Assembly: GCA_027310665.1 (NCBI GenBank)
Contig: DAIDAJ010000021.1
Coordinates: forward strand, 36,900 to 100,899
From: Sideroxydans sp.
GTDB lineage: Bacteria; Pseudomonadota; Gammaproteobacteria; Burkholderiales; Gallionellaceae
Reading direction: 5' to 3'
DNA: 64,000 nt
Shown: positions 1 through 9,756 of the stretch, piece by piece
How positions within the stretch are numbered: the first letter of the stretch is position 1
How the letters are laid out: the number at the start of each line of letters is the position of its first letter
Notes under the pieces: generated by a model
Database searches by the model: none
Seen by the model: only the letters and a program-made list of their open reading frames with translations
What the model was told of the DNA's origin: nothing
Translations under genes and position numbers: made by a program

Positions 1-856
1 TGGTGTCCGCAGGGGCAGCGACCACAACCGAGCGCGCCATTCCGTCCTTGCCCAGAATGTCGGTGATGAACTCCTTTACTTCGCGCCCGCGTTCGCCGAT
101 CAGTCCGACCACGATCACATCGGCGCTGGTGTAGCGCGCCATCATGCCAAGCAGCACACTCTTGCCGACACCCGAACCGGCGAACAATCCCATACGTTGC
201 CCGCGTCCGACCGTCAGCAGGCTGTTGATGGCGCGCACCCCGACATCCAGCGCATCCTTGATGGCGGCCCGTTCCAGCGGGTTGGTGGGGCGGCTCTGCA
301 GCGGGGCGCTCTTGCTTTCCAATAATGGCCCGAATTGGTCGAGCGGGCGTCCTGCGCCATCGAGTACGCGTCCCAGCAAGTGCTCGCCGACCGGAAGGTG
401 GCGTGCAAGATCGGCGCTGCGGCGGCGCGGTGGTTGCCGTTGGCCGATGGTAACGGGTACGCGCACGGGTTCGGAGGGGATCACGCGGGCGCCCGGGACC
501 AGGCCCTGCACATCGTTTTCCGGCATCAGGAACAGTTTGTCGCCGGCAAAGCCGACGACTTCCGCTTCGATGCGGTTGTTCGGCAGTTCTATCCAGCAGG
601 TACTTCCTACCGCCATGCGCAAACCGACCGCTTCCATCACCAATCCGGTGACTTTGGTCAGGCGTCCGCTCACCAGCAGGGGCGCACTTTGTGCGACCAG
701 GTCGCGGTTGACATGCAGCAGGTCTTGCCAGCGCTGTTGATGGACGTTGCGACCACTGACCGCAGAGCTGCCGCCTGCGGCAACGGGCGGCTCACCCTGT
801 GCCGGAAGGCTTTGCTGAGCGATTTCCGGGCTGCTGTTCATTCCGGTATCAACCAT
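1..856 (-). CDS. fliI: Flagellum-specific ATPase FliI, N-terminal part (runs off the window start)
   Basis: Open minus frame from ATG at 856, overlapping the end of fliH: MVDTGMNSSPEIAQQS...QRWQDLLHVNRDLVAQSAPLLVSGRLTKVTGLVMEAVGLRMAVGSTCWIEL...; F1-ATPase-like N-terminus. Not in the ORF track because it is truncated by the window edge. Confidence 0.9.
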   Translation of the reverse strand, partial: MVDTGMNSSPEIAQQSLPAQGEPPVAAGGSSAVSGRNVHQQRWQDLLHVNRDLVAQSAPLLVSGRLTKVTGLVMEAVGLRMAVGSTCWIELPNNRIEAEVVGFAGDKLFLMPENDVQGLVPGARVIPSEPVRVPVTIGQRQPPRRRSADLARHLPVGEHLLGRVLDGAGRPLDQFGPLLESKSAPLQSRPTNPLERAAIKDALDVGVRAINSLLTVGRGQRMGLFAGSGVGKSVLLGMMARYTSADVIVVGLIGERGREVKEFITDILGKDGMARSVVVAAPADT

Positions 857-1500
857 GACGTGTCCCGCCCCAGCGCAGCCATGATGCGGTTCCAGCGGGT
901 CTCCAGCGAAGCGTCGATCTGGCTGTTTGCCGTTTCAAGACGCGCACCACCACGCTCGATTCTGGCGTCCTCGAATATTTTCCAGCCCGAGTGGGACAGC
1001 TGTTCGCCCATGCGCTCGCGCACCAGGAGCGCATCGTCCGGGTGCAATACCAGGTGGGCACCCTGGTTGTAGTGCGGCAGCGTGGCGATGGCTTCGCGGA
1101 TTGCGCCGAGTATCAGTTCGGGATTCACTTTGAGTGCCTGATGCAGCATCTGGCGCGCGATGTCGAGGGAAAGATCGAGCAGTTCGCGAGCGACTTGTTC
1201 ATCCACCTGCGTTTCCAGCGCCCCGATCAACCCGGACAAACGCTGATTTTCCTGCAGGGCCTTTTGCAGGCCTTCGGCCCGGCCGGTCCGAAAACCTTCC
1301 TCGCGCGCCTGCCGCTGGATATCCTCGATCTGCGCAGCGGTAGGCAGGGCAACCACTTCCGTGCGCAATTCGCGCGCCTGCAGGTTCGGTGCTTCCCAGC
1401 GTTGCCAGGCGGTGAGCTTTTCGGGGGCGGCGGAAGGGTCGCCGTGAAACGGCTGGGTATCCACCGGCGTACCCCTTGCGGGTACCGAGAATTCAGACAT
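838..1500 (-). CDS. fliH: Flagellar assembly protein FliH
   Basis: 220 aa, FliH-like coiled coil and C-terminal domain, position between fliG and fliI, overlaps both neighbours. Confidence 0.88.
   Translation of the reverse strand: MSEFSVPARGTPVDTQPFHGDPSAAPEKLTAWQRWEAPNLQARELRTEVVALPTAAQIEDIQRQAREEGFRTGRAEGLQKALQENQRLSGLIGALETQVDEQVARELLDLSLDIARQMLHQALKVNPELILGAIREAIATLPHYNQGAHLVLHPDDALLVRERMGEQLSHSGWKIFEDARIERGGARLETANSQIDASLETRWNRIMAALGRDTSWLIPE
1434..1485. repeat. Hairpin repeat copy inside the fliH N-terminal coding region
   Basis: AAGGGTCGCCGTGAAACGGCTGGGTATCCACCGGCGTACCCCTTGCGGGTAC; ungapped by-eye alignment to 20182-20233 with about 40/52 matches. Confidence 0.6.
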
Positions 1501-2482
1501 AGGCTTCCTCCCCCTTGCCGCCGATCACCACCTGGCCTTCGTCGGCAAGGCGGCGCACGACCTTGAGGATCTCCTTCTGTTCCGATTCGACTTCGCTGAG
1601 CTTGACCGGCCCCTTGGCTTCCAGATCCTCGCGCAGCATTTCCGCGGCGCGCTGTGACATGTTCTTGAAGACCTTCTCGCGCAACTCCTCGCTGGCTCCC
1701 TTGAGCGCGACGATGAGCGATTCGGACTGCACTTCGCGCAACACCAGCTGGATGCCGCGATCGTCCACGTCCAGCAGGTCTTCGAACACGAACATCTCGT
1801 CCATCATCTTCTGCGCCAGTTCGCTGTCGTGGCTGCGCACCGATTCCAGCACGGCATCCTGGTTGCCCATGTAATTGAGGATCTCGGCTGCGGTCTTGAT
1901 GCCGCCCTTGATGCTCTTCTTGCCCACCACGTTGCCTGTAAGCAGCTTGGTCAGGACGTCGTTCAGTTCATGCAGTGCGGTAGGCTGGACGCTGTCCAGC
2001 GTGGCGATGCGCAGCATGACGTCGTTGCGGGTGCGCTCGGTCATCAACGCCATCACGCTGGCAGCCTGGTCCGGCTCCAGATGCACCATGATGGTGGCGA
2101 TGATCTGGGGGTGTTCGTTGGCGATCAGGTCGGCGACAGAGGAGGGATCCATCCATTTCAGGCTCTCGATGCCGCTGGTGTCGCTGTTATGCAGGATGCG
2201 GTCGAGCAGGCCGGCGGCCTTGTCGTCGCCCAGCGCCTTGGTCAGCATGTCGCGGATGTATTCGTCGGAGTCCATGCCGAAAGTGGTCTTTTCGGCGGCG
2301 ATGACGTGGAACTCCTCGAACACGTTGGTGATCTGCTCGCGCGAGAGGTTCTTCAGCGCGACCATGGCGGAACTGATCTTCTGCACCTCTTTCGGTTCCA
2401 GGTATTTCATCACCTCGGCAGCTTCGCTGGCGCCGAGTGTCATGAGCAGGATGGCGCTCTTGTTGATACCCGTGTCACTCAT
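1493..2482 (-). CDS. fliG: Flagellar motor switch protein FliG
   Basis: 329 aa; KSAILLMTLGASEAAEVMKYL..., EHPQIIATIMVHLEPDQAASVMALM, ...FVFEDLLDVDDRGIQLVLREV. Confidence 0.97.
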   Translation of the reverse strand: MSDTGINKSAILLMTLGASEAAEVMKYLEPKEVQKISSAMVALKNLSREQITNVFEEFHVIAAEKTTFGMDSDEYIRDMLTKALGDDKAAGLLDRILHNSDTSGIESLKWMDPSSVADLIANEHPQIIATIMVHLEPDQAASVMALMTERTRNDVMLRIATLDSVQPTALHELNDVLTKLLTGNVVGKKSIKGGIKTAAEILNYMGNQDAVLESVRSHDSELAQKMMDEMFVFEDLLDVDDRGIQLVLREVQSESLIVALKGASEELREKVFKNMSQRAAEMLREDLEAKGPVKLSEVESEQKEILKVVRRLADEGQVVIGGKGEEAYV

Positions 2483-4109
2483 CTTTGTTCACCCATTCCT
2501 TGACCACCGTGGCGACGATCTTGGGGTCGTCCTTCGCCAGTTGCTTGGCGAGCTGCAGGTTGTCTTCGTAAGAGTTGGCCGACTGCTGGGCCGCATATTG
2601 TGCGGTTGCGCCACCCGCATTATGCGCGACTTGCCCGTAGGATTGGGCCTGTGCCGCTTCCTGGGCGGCACTTTGTTGGGTGATGGTCTTGAATGCAGGC
2701 TTGATGATACCGAACAACAGGAAGCCGATTCCGCCGGCGATCAGCAGATACTTGAAGAGGTCCTTTGCCATTGCGATGTTGTCGGGCTGCTTCCACATGG
2801 GAGTTTCCGGGATCACTTCTTGCTGTTCGTTGAAAGCGCTGTTGAGCAAGTTCAGGCTGTCGCCGCGTTTTGGGTCGAAGCCGACCGTATCCTTGACCAA
2901 GGCGGCGATCTGGGCTTTTTCGGCCTCGGTGTAGGGACGGGATGTGGTTTTGCCGTCCTTGTCGGTCGTGCTGGGGTTATTCACCACCACCGCGATGGAC
3001 AGGCGCTTGATGCTGCCCACCGGCATCTTGGTGTGCTGGATGGTGCGGTCGACTTCATAATTGGTGGTAAGTTCCTTGTGCGTGTTGGTCGCGGCGGCTG
3101 CGGCGGCTGCAACCGCGCTGGCAGGGGCGGCGATGGGGGCGGTGGCGGGAACAGGCGGCTGGTTGGACAGCGCACCGGGGACGCCACCCGTGCTGGGTGT
3201 GCCGTTCATTGTCTCCAGCGTCTGCAGGCTGCGCACTGCCGCCTGGTTGGGCGGCTGATTGGGTTTAAAGGTCTCCGCAGTCTGCTCCGACTGCGAGAAA
3301 TCCAGATTGGCAGTGACCTGGGCGCGCACATTCTGGGGGCCGGTGATCGGAATCAGGATGTCCTCGATGCGTTTGACATAATCCTGCTCGATCTGGCGCA
3401 CGTATTTGAGCTGGGTCGCATCCATCAGTTGCTCGGCACTGCTGTCGCGCGCGGAACTCAGCAGCGTACCGCTCTGGTCCACGACGGTGACGCCCTGTGA
3501 CGGCATGTTGGGTACGCTGCTCGAGATCAGGTGAACGATCGCACTGACCTGTCCCGCATCCAGGGAACCGCCGGCGTGCAGGGCGAGCACTACCGAGGCG
3601 CTTGGCTTTTGCTGTTCCTTCACGAAAACGGACTGTTTGGGGATGGCCAGATGGACACGTGCGCTCGCAACCGAAGCCAGTGTTTCCACCGAGCGGGCCA
3701 GTTCGCCCTCCAGGGCGCGCTGGTAGTTGACCTGTTCGAGGAACTGGCTGGTGCCGAATTTCTGGTTCTCCATCAGCTCGAAGCCGACCGTGCCTCCCTT
3801 GGGCAGGCCTTTTGCGGCCATCTGCAGGCGCACTTCATGAACCTTGTCGGCCGGGACCATCAGCGTGCCGCCCTCCGAGAACTTGTACGGGATGTTCTGC
3901 TGTTGCAGGGCTTCGATGACAGCGCCGCCGTCCCGTTCCGACATGTTTGCATAGAGCACGCGGTAATCCGGCGTCTGGCCCCACAGGAACAACCCTGCCA
4001 GCAGCGCAACGGTGGCGGCGACCGCCACGATCAGCCCCAGTTTCTGTTGACTGGGCATGCCGAGCAGTAGCCGGGTCAAAGAGGGGTTCGCGGTATCTGT
4101 ATCAGCCAT
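2475..4109 (-). CDS. fliF: Flagellar MS-ring protein FliF
   Basis: 544 aa; YRVLYANMSERDGGAVIEALQQQNIPYKF, two TM segments, Ala/Pro-rich linker. Confidence 0.97.
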   Translation of the reverse strand: MADTDTANPSLTRLLLGMPSQQKLGLIVAVAATVALLAGLFLWGQTPDYRVLYANMSERDGGAVIEALQQQNIPYKFSEGGTLMVPADKVHEVRLQMAAKGLPKGGTVGFELMENQKFGTSQFLEQVNYQRALEGELARSVETLASVASARVHLAIPKQSVFVKEQQKPSASVVLALHAGGSLDAGQVSAIVHLISSSVPNMPSQGVTVVDQSGTLLSSARDSSAEQLMDATQLKYVRQIEQDYVKRIEDILIPITGPQNVRAQVTANLDFSQSEQTAETFKPNQPPNQAAVRSLQTLETMNGTPSTGGVPGALSNQPPVPATAPIAAPASAVAAAAAAATNTHKELTTNYEVDRTIQHTKMPVGSIKRLSIAVVVNNPSTTDKDGKTTSRPYTEAEKAQIAALVKDTVGFDPKRGDSLNLLNSAFNEQQEVIPETPMWKQPDNIAMAKDLFKYLLIAGGIGFLLFGIIKPAFKTITQQSAAQEAAQAQSYGQVAHNAGGATAQYAAQQSANSYEDNLQLAKQLAKDDPKIVATVVKEWVNKDE

Positions 4110-4331
4110 AAATTTAGAGTTCCGAGTTTCAAGTGCTGAGTTGTGAGTGGCCGGTCACGAGTCCGCAGCACTCGGAACTTGCAACCCAGTACTTCATTTG
4201 TTCACGCTGCGCATTATCTGCCCGGGAGACAAGATCAGTATGCCGAAAAGCAGGGGAAATCGGGCGCTTTTCCGTTGTTGGCCATGCGCACGGGGGGGAT
4301 ACAGTGCGATCATCGAAAAAGGAGGTGAATC

Positions 4332-4658
4332 ATGACCATGGACGTTACCGGAGTGGATAATCTGTTGAGCCAGATGCGGGCGGCGATGGCTGCCGCGCAA
4401 GGGCAGCCTGCCCAGGCGCCGGCCGCGACCGGCGGCCTGGATTTCGCCAATGTGCTGAAATCGTCCCTGGACAGCGTCAATCAGGCCCAGCTTCAGGCGG
4501 CAGACCTGCAAAAGTCGTTTGCCATGGGCGATGACAAGGTGAGCTTGAGCGATACCATGATTGCCATGCAGAAAGCCAACATCTCGCTTCAGACGGCGAT
4601 ACAGGTGCGCACCAAGGTCGTGACGGCTTATAACGACATCATGAATATGCAGGTATAG
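4332..4658 (+). CDS. fliE: Flagellar hook-basal body protein FliE
   Basis: 108 aa; FANVLKSSLDSVNQAQLQAADLQKSFAMGDDKVSLSDTMIAMQKANISLQTAIQVRTKVVTAYNDIMNMQV; divergent from fliF. Confidence 0.96.
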   Translation: MTMDVTGVDNLLSQMRAAMAAAQGQPAQAPAATGGLDFANVLKSSLDSVNQAQLQAADLQKSFAMGDDKVSLSDTMIAMQKANISLQTAIQVRTKVVTAYNDIMNMQV

Positions 4659-4664
4659 GCAGGT

Positions 4665-5429
4665 TCATTCCTTTGTGTTTCGGGCCAGTTGCTGCTGCAT
4701 CTGTGCCACATAGCGCTGCAGCAGCATGGTGGTTCTGCCGTCCGGCTTGACGAAAACACAACCCGCACGGCGCTTGACTTTACCGGTGCGGTCGGTGATC
4801 TCAAAGGTATTCTTCACTTCGATGGATGCTTCCAGCGTGCCGACCTCCGGCAGGTCGATTCTGCAGTGCTCGTAAACCATACCCGGTTGCAGTTCGATCC
4901 CGCTTGCCTCGCAGACCAGTGCCACGCCGCCAATGCTGATGTCCATCACCGTGACCTCGTGCTGGATATGGGTCTGGCCGGGAACGGGGCGGATGATGCA
5001 TTTGAGCGCGTTGATCTCGGGGGTGACCAGCCGGTAATAGTCGCGTCGTTGCAGGCGCAGCAGCTTTCTCGGCAAAGCCATGCTGAATGCGGGTGCACCT
5101 TCATACATTCCAAGCACGACATCGCCGGCGATGAACTGTACCTTGGCCTGATTGTGCGTCGTGACGAAGATGACGCGCTTGCTGCGTTCGATGTGCCTGT
5201 TGTCGAGCGGGTTGGACGCGGCGTCTATCCAGACGCCGTGCTCGTCAACCGCAAGGATCATGGTCAGCACCATGCTATTGCCTTCGTTGTAATACAGGGC
5301 GACCCGCGACTTGCGCTGGGCGATGGTTTGCAGGATGGAGACGATCTCCTTGGTATTGCTGACGAGGTAGTCGTTCTCCTCGTCGTTCGAGAACAGTTCT
5401 ATTTTCAGCGGTATCTCTCTGGTACGCAT
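4665..5429 (-). CDS. YcgR-like flagellar brake protein (PilZ domain)
   Basis: 254 aa; YcgR-like N-domain followed by RRDYYRLVTPEINALKC...VMDISIGGVALVC, a PilZ c-di-GMP-binding signature. Confidence 0.85.
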   Translation of the reverse strand: MRTREIPLKIELFSNDEENDYLVSNTKEIVSILQTIAQRKSRVALYYNEGNSMVLTMILAVDEHGVWIDAASNPLDNRHIERSKRVIFVTTHNQAKVQFIAGDVVLGMYEGAPAFSMALPRKLLRLQRRDYYRLVTPEINALKCIIRPVPGQTHIQHEVTVMDISIGGVALVCEASGIELQPGMVYEHCRIDLPEVGTLEASIEVKNTFEITDRTGKVKRRAGCVFVKPDGRTTMLLQRYVAQMQQQLARNTKE

Positions 5430-5439
5430 GGGGGCATCG

Positions 5440-5781
5440 TCAACGTGGTTTCACCTTTGACGATTGTAGCGGGTTTGCAAGCGGCGCAGTACCGGGAATT
5501 GGGGCGGTTTCCCCCCGCTCCAGACGGTATAGCCAGGCCAGAAGCTCGGCTACGGCCAGGTAGAGTTGCGGCGGGATGTGCTGATCAAGTTCCACTTGCA
5601 TCAACATGCTGACCAGTTCCTCGGATTCATGCACAAAGACGCCGTTCTCCCTGGCGCGCTCAATGATGGCCTGCGCAATCAGGCCGCGCCCGCTGGCCAC
5701 CACTTTGGGCGCAGCGTCGCCGTTGCGGTAGGCGAGGGCAACCGCCATCTGCCTGGACGGAGGTTTATCCGGCGTGCTCAT
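5440..5781 (-). CDS. FlhB C-terminal-domain (EscU/YscU-type) paralog
   Basis: 113 aa; MAVALAYRNGDAAPKVVASGRGLIAQAIIERARENGVFVHESEELVSMLMQVELDQHIPPQLYLAVAELLAWLYRLE. Confidence 0.85.
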   Translation of the reverse strand: MSTPDKPPSRQMAVALAYRNGDAAPKVVASGRGLIAQAIIERARENGVFVHESEELVSMLMQVELDQHIPPQLYLAVAELLAWLYRLERGETAPIPGTAPLANPLQSSKVKPR

Positions 5782-5813
5782 ATAACGGGAATCTTGCGTA
5801 GCATCCGTCTGTA

Positions 5814-5836
5814 CCCCTCGCCCTGTGGGAGAGGGG
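5814..5836. repeat. Intergenic palindrome CCCCTCGCCC-TGT-GGGAGAGGGG
   Basis: 10-bp stem with one mismatch, 3-nt loop, in the gap between two minus-strand flagellar genes. Confidence 0.7.
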
Positions 5837-5881
5837 GGACGGGGGAGATGGAAAACGATCTTGGCGCATGCGATTCATTTT

Positions 5882-6916
5882 TCAGTTGTCCTGCGCGATG
5901 ATCGTTTGGCTGATCTGCGTATGAACGACGGGAATGCCGCGTTCGGACAATGCTGCAACCAGTTGTGAACTGGCATTGCCCATCATGTCGCGCGTTTGTG
6001 CGTCCGCTGCGCCCAGCGACAGGTTCAGTGCATTGCCGTTGAAGCTCAGACGTGCGGAAACGCCGCCGAGATTGGGCAGAGCCAGATCAATCCGGGTGAC
6101 CCATTGCCCCTCCTCGACACCCTGTGCGTTGCGGTGAGGCGATTCCTCGCTCACTTCCCAGCGCATCTCCTGGCCCTGCCATACCTGTCCTTGCCACAGC
6201 ACCTGGTGCGTTTCCAGCGCACTCATTTGTTGCTGTACCAGCGTCTGCAGATGTTCCGGTACGCTGGTTGCTGCAGCGTGCTGTTCGCTTCCCGTTTGGG
6301 CGGCAGCCAGCGCACTGTTGGCGGACTCCATGTTCTTTGAACTTGTGCCCTGCGACAACTGGTTCTGCGGCTCCAGCAACAGCTGTGCGGTGGGGCGGGC
6401 ACCGGCGATCCATTGCGCCTGATGCGACTCGTAGAACAGGCCGCTCTGGCTAAGCGCTTCGTGCAGCTTTCCGGCAAGCTGGGTCGTGTCGGGTTGTACT
6501 TTCTCGCCGGTCCATAGCGGAGAACTCTGGATGGGGCGCACATAACTTCTTTCCAGAGGCTGTTGCGAGAGCGAGGAAAGCAGGCGCGCAGCGGCGCTGA
6601 GCGACTCGGGCGTGGAGACGGGATTGGAGGAAGCCGCCAGCGTGAACGTCAGGCGTGGTTGCAGTGAAACGACCTGCAGGGTGATGGTGTCGCCGGAACG
6701 GATGAAGGCGGGGAGCTGCATTTGCAGCAGCTGGGTGGCAACGCGGACATTGAACACGTTGGGGGCAACCTGCGCCTGAACCGTCCCCTGAACTTTCTGC
6801 CCCGGCTCGAATTGGGCGCCTGCGTTGGCAGCGCCTTTGTCCGGCGTCGCCGTGATCAGCGGCTTATCAGTGACTGAAAGCGCCTTGAGCGTCGAGATGA
6901 GGTTGGCGGGAAGCAT
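5882..6916 (-). CDS. FliK-like flagellar hook-length control protein
   Basis: 344 aa; low-complexity middle, C-terminal domain ...IDLALPNLGGVSARLSFNGNALNLSLGAADAQTRDMMGNASSQLVAALSERGI. Confidence 0.72.
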   Translation of the reverse strand: MLPANLISTLKALSVTDKPLITATPDKGAANAGAQFEPGQKVQGTVQAQVAPNVFNVRVATQLLQMQLPAFIRSGDTITLQVVSLQPRLTFTLAASSNPVSTPESLSAAARLLSSLSQQPLERSYVRPIQSSPLWTGEKVQPDTTQLAGKLHEALSQSGLFYESHQAQWIAGARPTAQLLLEPQNQLSQGTSSKNMESANSALAAAQTGSEQHAAATSVPEHLQTLVQQQMSALETHQVLWQGQVWQGQEMRWEVSEESPHRNAQGVEEGQWVTRIDLALPNLGGVSARLSFNGNALNLSLGAADAQTRDMMGNASSQLVAALSERGIPVVHTQISQTIIAQDN

Positions 6917-6931
6917 GCATCGCAGAAACGG

Positions 6932-7252
6932 CTAGTAATTGGCCAGATAAGTCTGCTGCAGGCGCTGTTCGCTGCGGTTGCTTTGCATGATGCGTTGTAT
7001 CTGTTCCATCCAGCCCTCGGTCCGGTTGCGTATGGCGGCATCGTCGGCGAGGATCTTCTTGAGCAGCGCCAGCTTCTGGGCGCGCTCCTCAGCACTGGAA
7101 GGGACGACGTCGCGCGGCTTGATCTCTTCGAATTTTCGTTTGCATTCCTGTTCCAGCGAGATCAGGCGATCCCACTCCCCGCCGACGGCGGCATCGCGCA
7201 TCTGGCCGGTGATGCCGGAGAGACGCTGGTAATCTTCCAGAACCAGGGACAT
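6932..7252 (-). CDS. fliT: FliT-like flagellar chaperone
   Basis: 106 aa helical protein directly downstream of fliS. Confidence 0.7.
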   Translation of the reverse strand: MSLVLEDYQRLSGITGQMRDAAVGGEWDRLISLEQECKRKFEEIKPRDVVPSSAEERAQKLALLKKILADDAAIRNRTEGWMEQIQRIMQSNRSEQRLQQTYLANY

Positions 7253-7255
7253 CGT

Positions 7256-7720
7256 TCAACCCCTTCCGTAAACGAGTGCAGGCTGCCTGTTCATGGCTGC
7301 AGGCTGCTGCGGTGCGACAGGCAACGGCGACGTTTTCGACGGCTGGATACTGTCCCAGGCGACCTTTATTTCGTTCAACAGGCTCGCCACTTCGTCCAGC
7401 ATCGCGATATCGTTCTTCATGTTGGCTTCCACCAGGCGCAGACTCATGTAGTCATACAGGGCATCCAGATCCTGTGCCAGTTTGCCACCCACTTTCTTGT
7501 CCAGGCTGGCTTGCAATCCTTCGCCTATGATCCGGATGGCATGGGAAACGGCCTTGCCTTTGGCAGGGATGTCCTTGCGCAACATGCCATTCCTGGCATT
7601 GGCTATCGCCAGCAATGCGCCCTGGTACAACATCGAGATCAGTTTGTGCGAATCGGCTGTGTCGACGCCTGTTTCGATTCCGACGTGGGTATAGGCCTTG
7701 AGTGCATTTTTGACAGTCAT
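7256..7720 (-). CDS. fliS: Flagellar export chaperone FliS
   Basis: 154 aa; ADSHKLISMLYQGALLAIANARNGMLRKDIPAKGKAVSHAIRIIGEGLQASLD. Confidence 0.95.
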   Translation of the reverse strand: MTVKNALKAYTHVGIETGVDTADSHKLISMLYQGALLAIANARNGMLRKDIPAKGKAVSHAIRIIGEGLQASLDKKVGGKLAQDLDALYDYMSLRLVEANMKNDIAMLDEVASLLNEIKVAWDSIQPSKTSPLPVAPQQPAAMNRQPALVYGRG

Positions 7721-7730
7721 CGTATTACTC

Positions 7731-9746
7731 CTAGAGGCGGGCTAATTGCTGGGTCAGGTAGCTGCTGAGCGAGTTCATCGATCCAAGCATCGCGTCCAGC
7801 TGTGCGTACTGGTTGGTCAGGTTGGTTTGATCGAGCGCGATTTTGGCATTCAGGGCATTGATCTGATTTTGAGCATCGCTGATGTTGCTATTGAACTGTG
7901 TGGTTTCGCTGGCGATCGGGCCATGAATCCCCAGCATGGCGGTTATCTGGCTGCTGAACAGGCTGGACAATCCCTGCGAGTAGCTGATCGTGCCTCTGCT
8001 GCCGGTAGCGCCGCCCTGAATCGCGACGGAAAGTCCCTGGCTGTCCCCGAGCGAGGAGGTCAATATCTGGCCGCTGCCAGTGGCTGAAAGACCATTGATG
8101 GTACCCGCCACATCCAGTCCGGTGGTTTGGGTCGGCGTGCCGAACAAGTTGCTGGCGGCATTTCCACCGACCAGAACGTTGGAGGATGAGCCATAGCTGC
8201 TGGAGGTGAACGTGAGCACTCCGGCCGTTTGGGAGACCGTGACCGATTTGCCGGCACCGGAGATTGGGGCGGAACCATTGATCAGTGTCTGCAATTGCGT
8301 CGCCAAAGCGGAGGCAGTGTAAGTGCCGGCAGGTATGGTGACCGAGGTGCTGGTTCCGTCAAGGGTCAGGCTCAGGGTGTCATTGGTGCCGGTGGTAATC
8401 GTCAAACCGGCCGCAGTGCTGCCCACTGCAGTCCCCTGCGTGGACAGCTGGGTGATATTGAGTCCATAGGTCCCGGCTTTGGTCGTACTGCCGGCCGAGG
8501 TGTAGCTCACCAGGCTGTCGGTTGCATTGCCGGCGGCAATGAATAAATTGGCCACTCCCTGATAGTTGGTGTTCAACGCGGCATTCAATTTGGTGGAATC
8601 CACGGCAAGCGTCCCGTCTTTTTGGAACCCTATGCCGATTTGAGTCAAATTGGTCAGCCCGTTCGGATTGCTGCCGATGTTGGTAGTCAGCATCGCCGCC
8701 ATCTGGGACTGGATGATGCTCAGGGAAATATCTCCCTGCAAGGTACCTGCAGTCTTGGTGGTCGGATCGTAGCTGGTCTGACTCTGGATGGCTTTGACCG
8801 CATCATTGTATGCAGTAACGAAGCCATTGATGGCTGTACCGACAGATGAGGTGTTGGGCGCGATGCCCAAGTTGATCGGGGAGGCGCTGGTGGCGGCCAG
8901 ATTCAAGGTGACGCCGGGTACGACATCGCCTACGGTGTTTGATGCCTTGCTGATGGCGATGCCATTGACAGTGAAATTGGCGTTCAGCGCGGCGCTGGTC
9001 TGGGACAGATTCTGGGTACCGGCCGGATCTTCCGACAACAGGCTTCCCAGTGTCGCGTCCCCTGAAACGGAAATTTTCATGCTGTTGGCGACACCGGTGG
9101 CGCTCGACGTCAATACCAGGCGGTAGGGGGACGCGCTGCCGTCGTTGATGATGCTGGCCGTGACGCCGATGTTGGCGGCGTTGATCGCATCGCGTATGCC
9201 GCTTAAAGTATTGTTGCTGGAATCAATGGTGACGCTCTTGGTAGCGCTGCCATTGGAAGCGAAACTGGCGCCGGTGTAGGTTCCATTGGAGGTTGATAGT
9301 GTGCCTCCGGAGATCGTGCCGAAGTCGAAGGTCAGCGTGGTGGAAGCTCCGCTGCCGATGGCAGTCGTGGCACTGGCCTGGCCTGCAACGACCAGATTCT
9401 GTGCCTGCGCCAATTGGCTGACGGTCAGGGAATAATTCCCCGGCTTGGCGATGCTGGATGCGGTTGCCGAAAGTGCTGCCGTATTCGACGAAGTGGCCGA
9501 AAAGGAATTGAACGTCAGATTGTTGAGACCCTGTGTCGCGGTCTGGAACGATGCCAGCGCCGACTGGACAGTGCCAAGTGCGGATATCTTCGCGTTGTAA
9601 CTGCTGATCTGGTTGTTCAGCGTTGTGATCGGTTGCTGCTCGACCTGCATCAGAGAGCTCACGATGCCTGCAACATCGATGGAGGGCGTTGTGATCCCCG
9701 CGGAGGATGTCGCGGCATTATTGCCAGATACGGAGGAGGTCGTCAT
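7731..9746 (-). CDS. fliD: Flagellar filament capping protein FliD
   Basis: 671 aa; ...GIVSSLMQVEQQPITTLNNQISSYNAKISALGTVQSALASFQTATQGL... and a C-terminal coiled coil. Confidence 0.95.
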   Translation of the reverse strand: MTTSSVSGNNAATSSAGITTPSIDVAGIVSSLMQVEQQPITTLNNQISSYNAKISALGTVQSALASFQTATQGLNNLTFNSFSATSSNTAALSATASSIAKPGNYSLTVSQLAQAQNLVVAGQASATTAIGSGASTTLTFDFGTISGGTLSTSNGTYTGASFASNGSATKSVTIDSSNNTLSGIRDAINAANIGVTASIINDGSASPYRLVLTSSATGVANSMKISVSGDATLGSLLSEDPAGTQNLSQTSAALNANFTVNGIAISKASNTVGDVVPGVTLNLAATSASPINLGIAPNTSSVGTAINGFVTAYNDAVKAIQSQTSYDPTTKTAGTLQGDISLSIIQSQMAAMLTTNIGSNPNGLTNLTQIGIGFQKDGTLAVDSTKLNAALNTNYQGVANLFIAAGNATDSLVSYTSAGSTTKAGTYGLNITQLSTQGTAVGSTAAGLTITTGTNDTLSLTLDGTSTSVTIPAGTYTASALATQLQTLINGSAPISGAGKSVTVSQTAGVLTFTSSSYGSSSNVLVGGNAASNLFGTPTQTTGLDVAGTINGLSATGSGQILTSSLGDSQGLSVAIQGGATGSRGTISYSQGLSSLFSSQITAMLGIHGPIASETTQFNSNISDAQNQINALNAKIALDQTNLTNQYAQLDAMLGSMNSLSSYLTQQLARL

Positions 9747-9756
9747 GTCAGTCTCG

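Noticed and set aside
3070-3150. Alanine-codon-rich low-complexity stretch in fliF
   Set aside because: Known type of flexible linker in FliF; not a distinct element.
1875-3500. 541-aa plus-strand ORF antisense to fliG/fliF
   Set aside because: Shadow ORF of high-GC coding DNA; the opposite strand encodes clear FliG and FliF.
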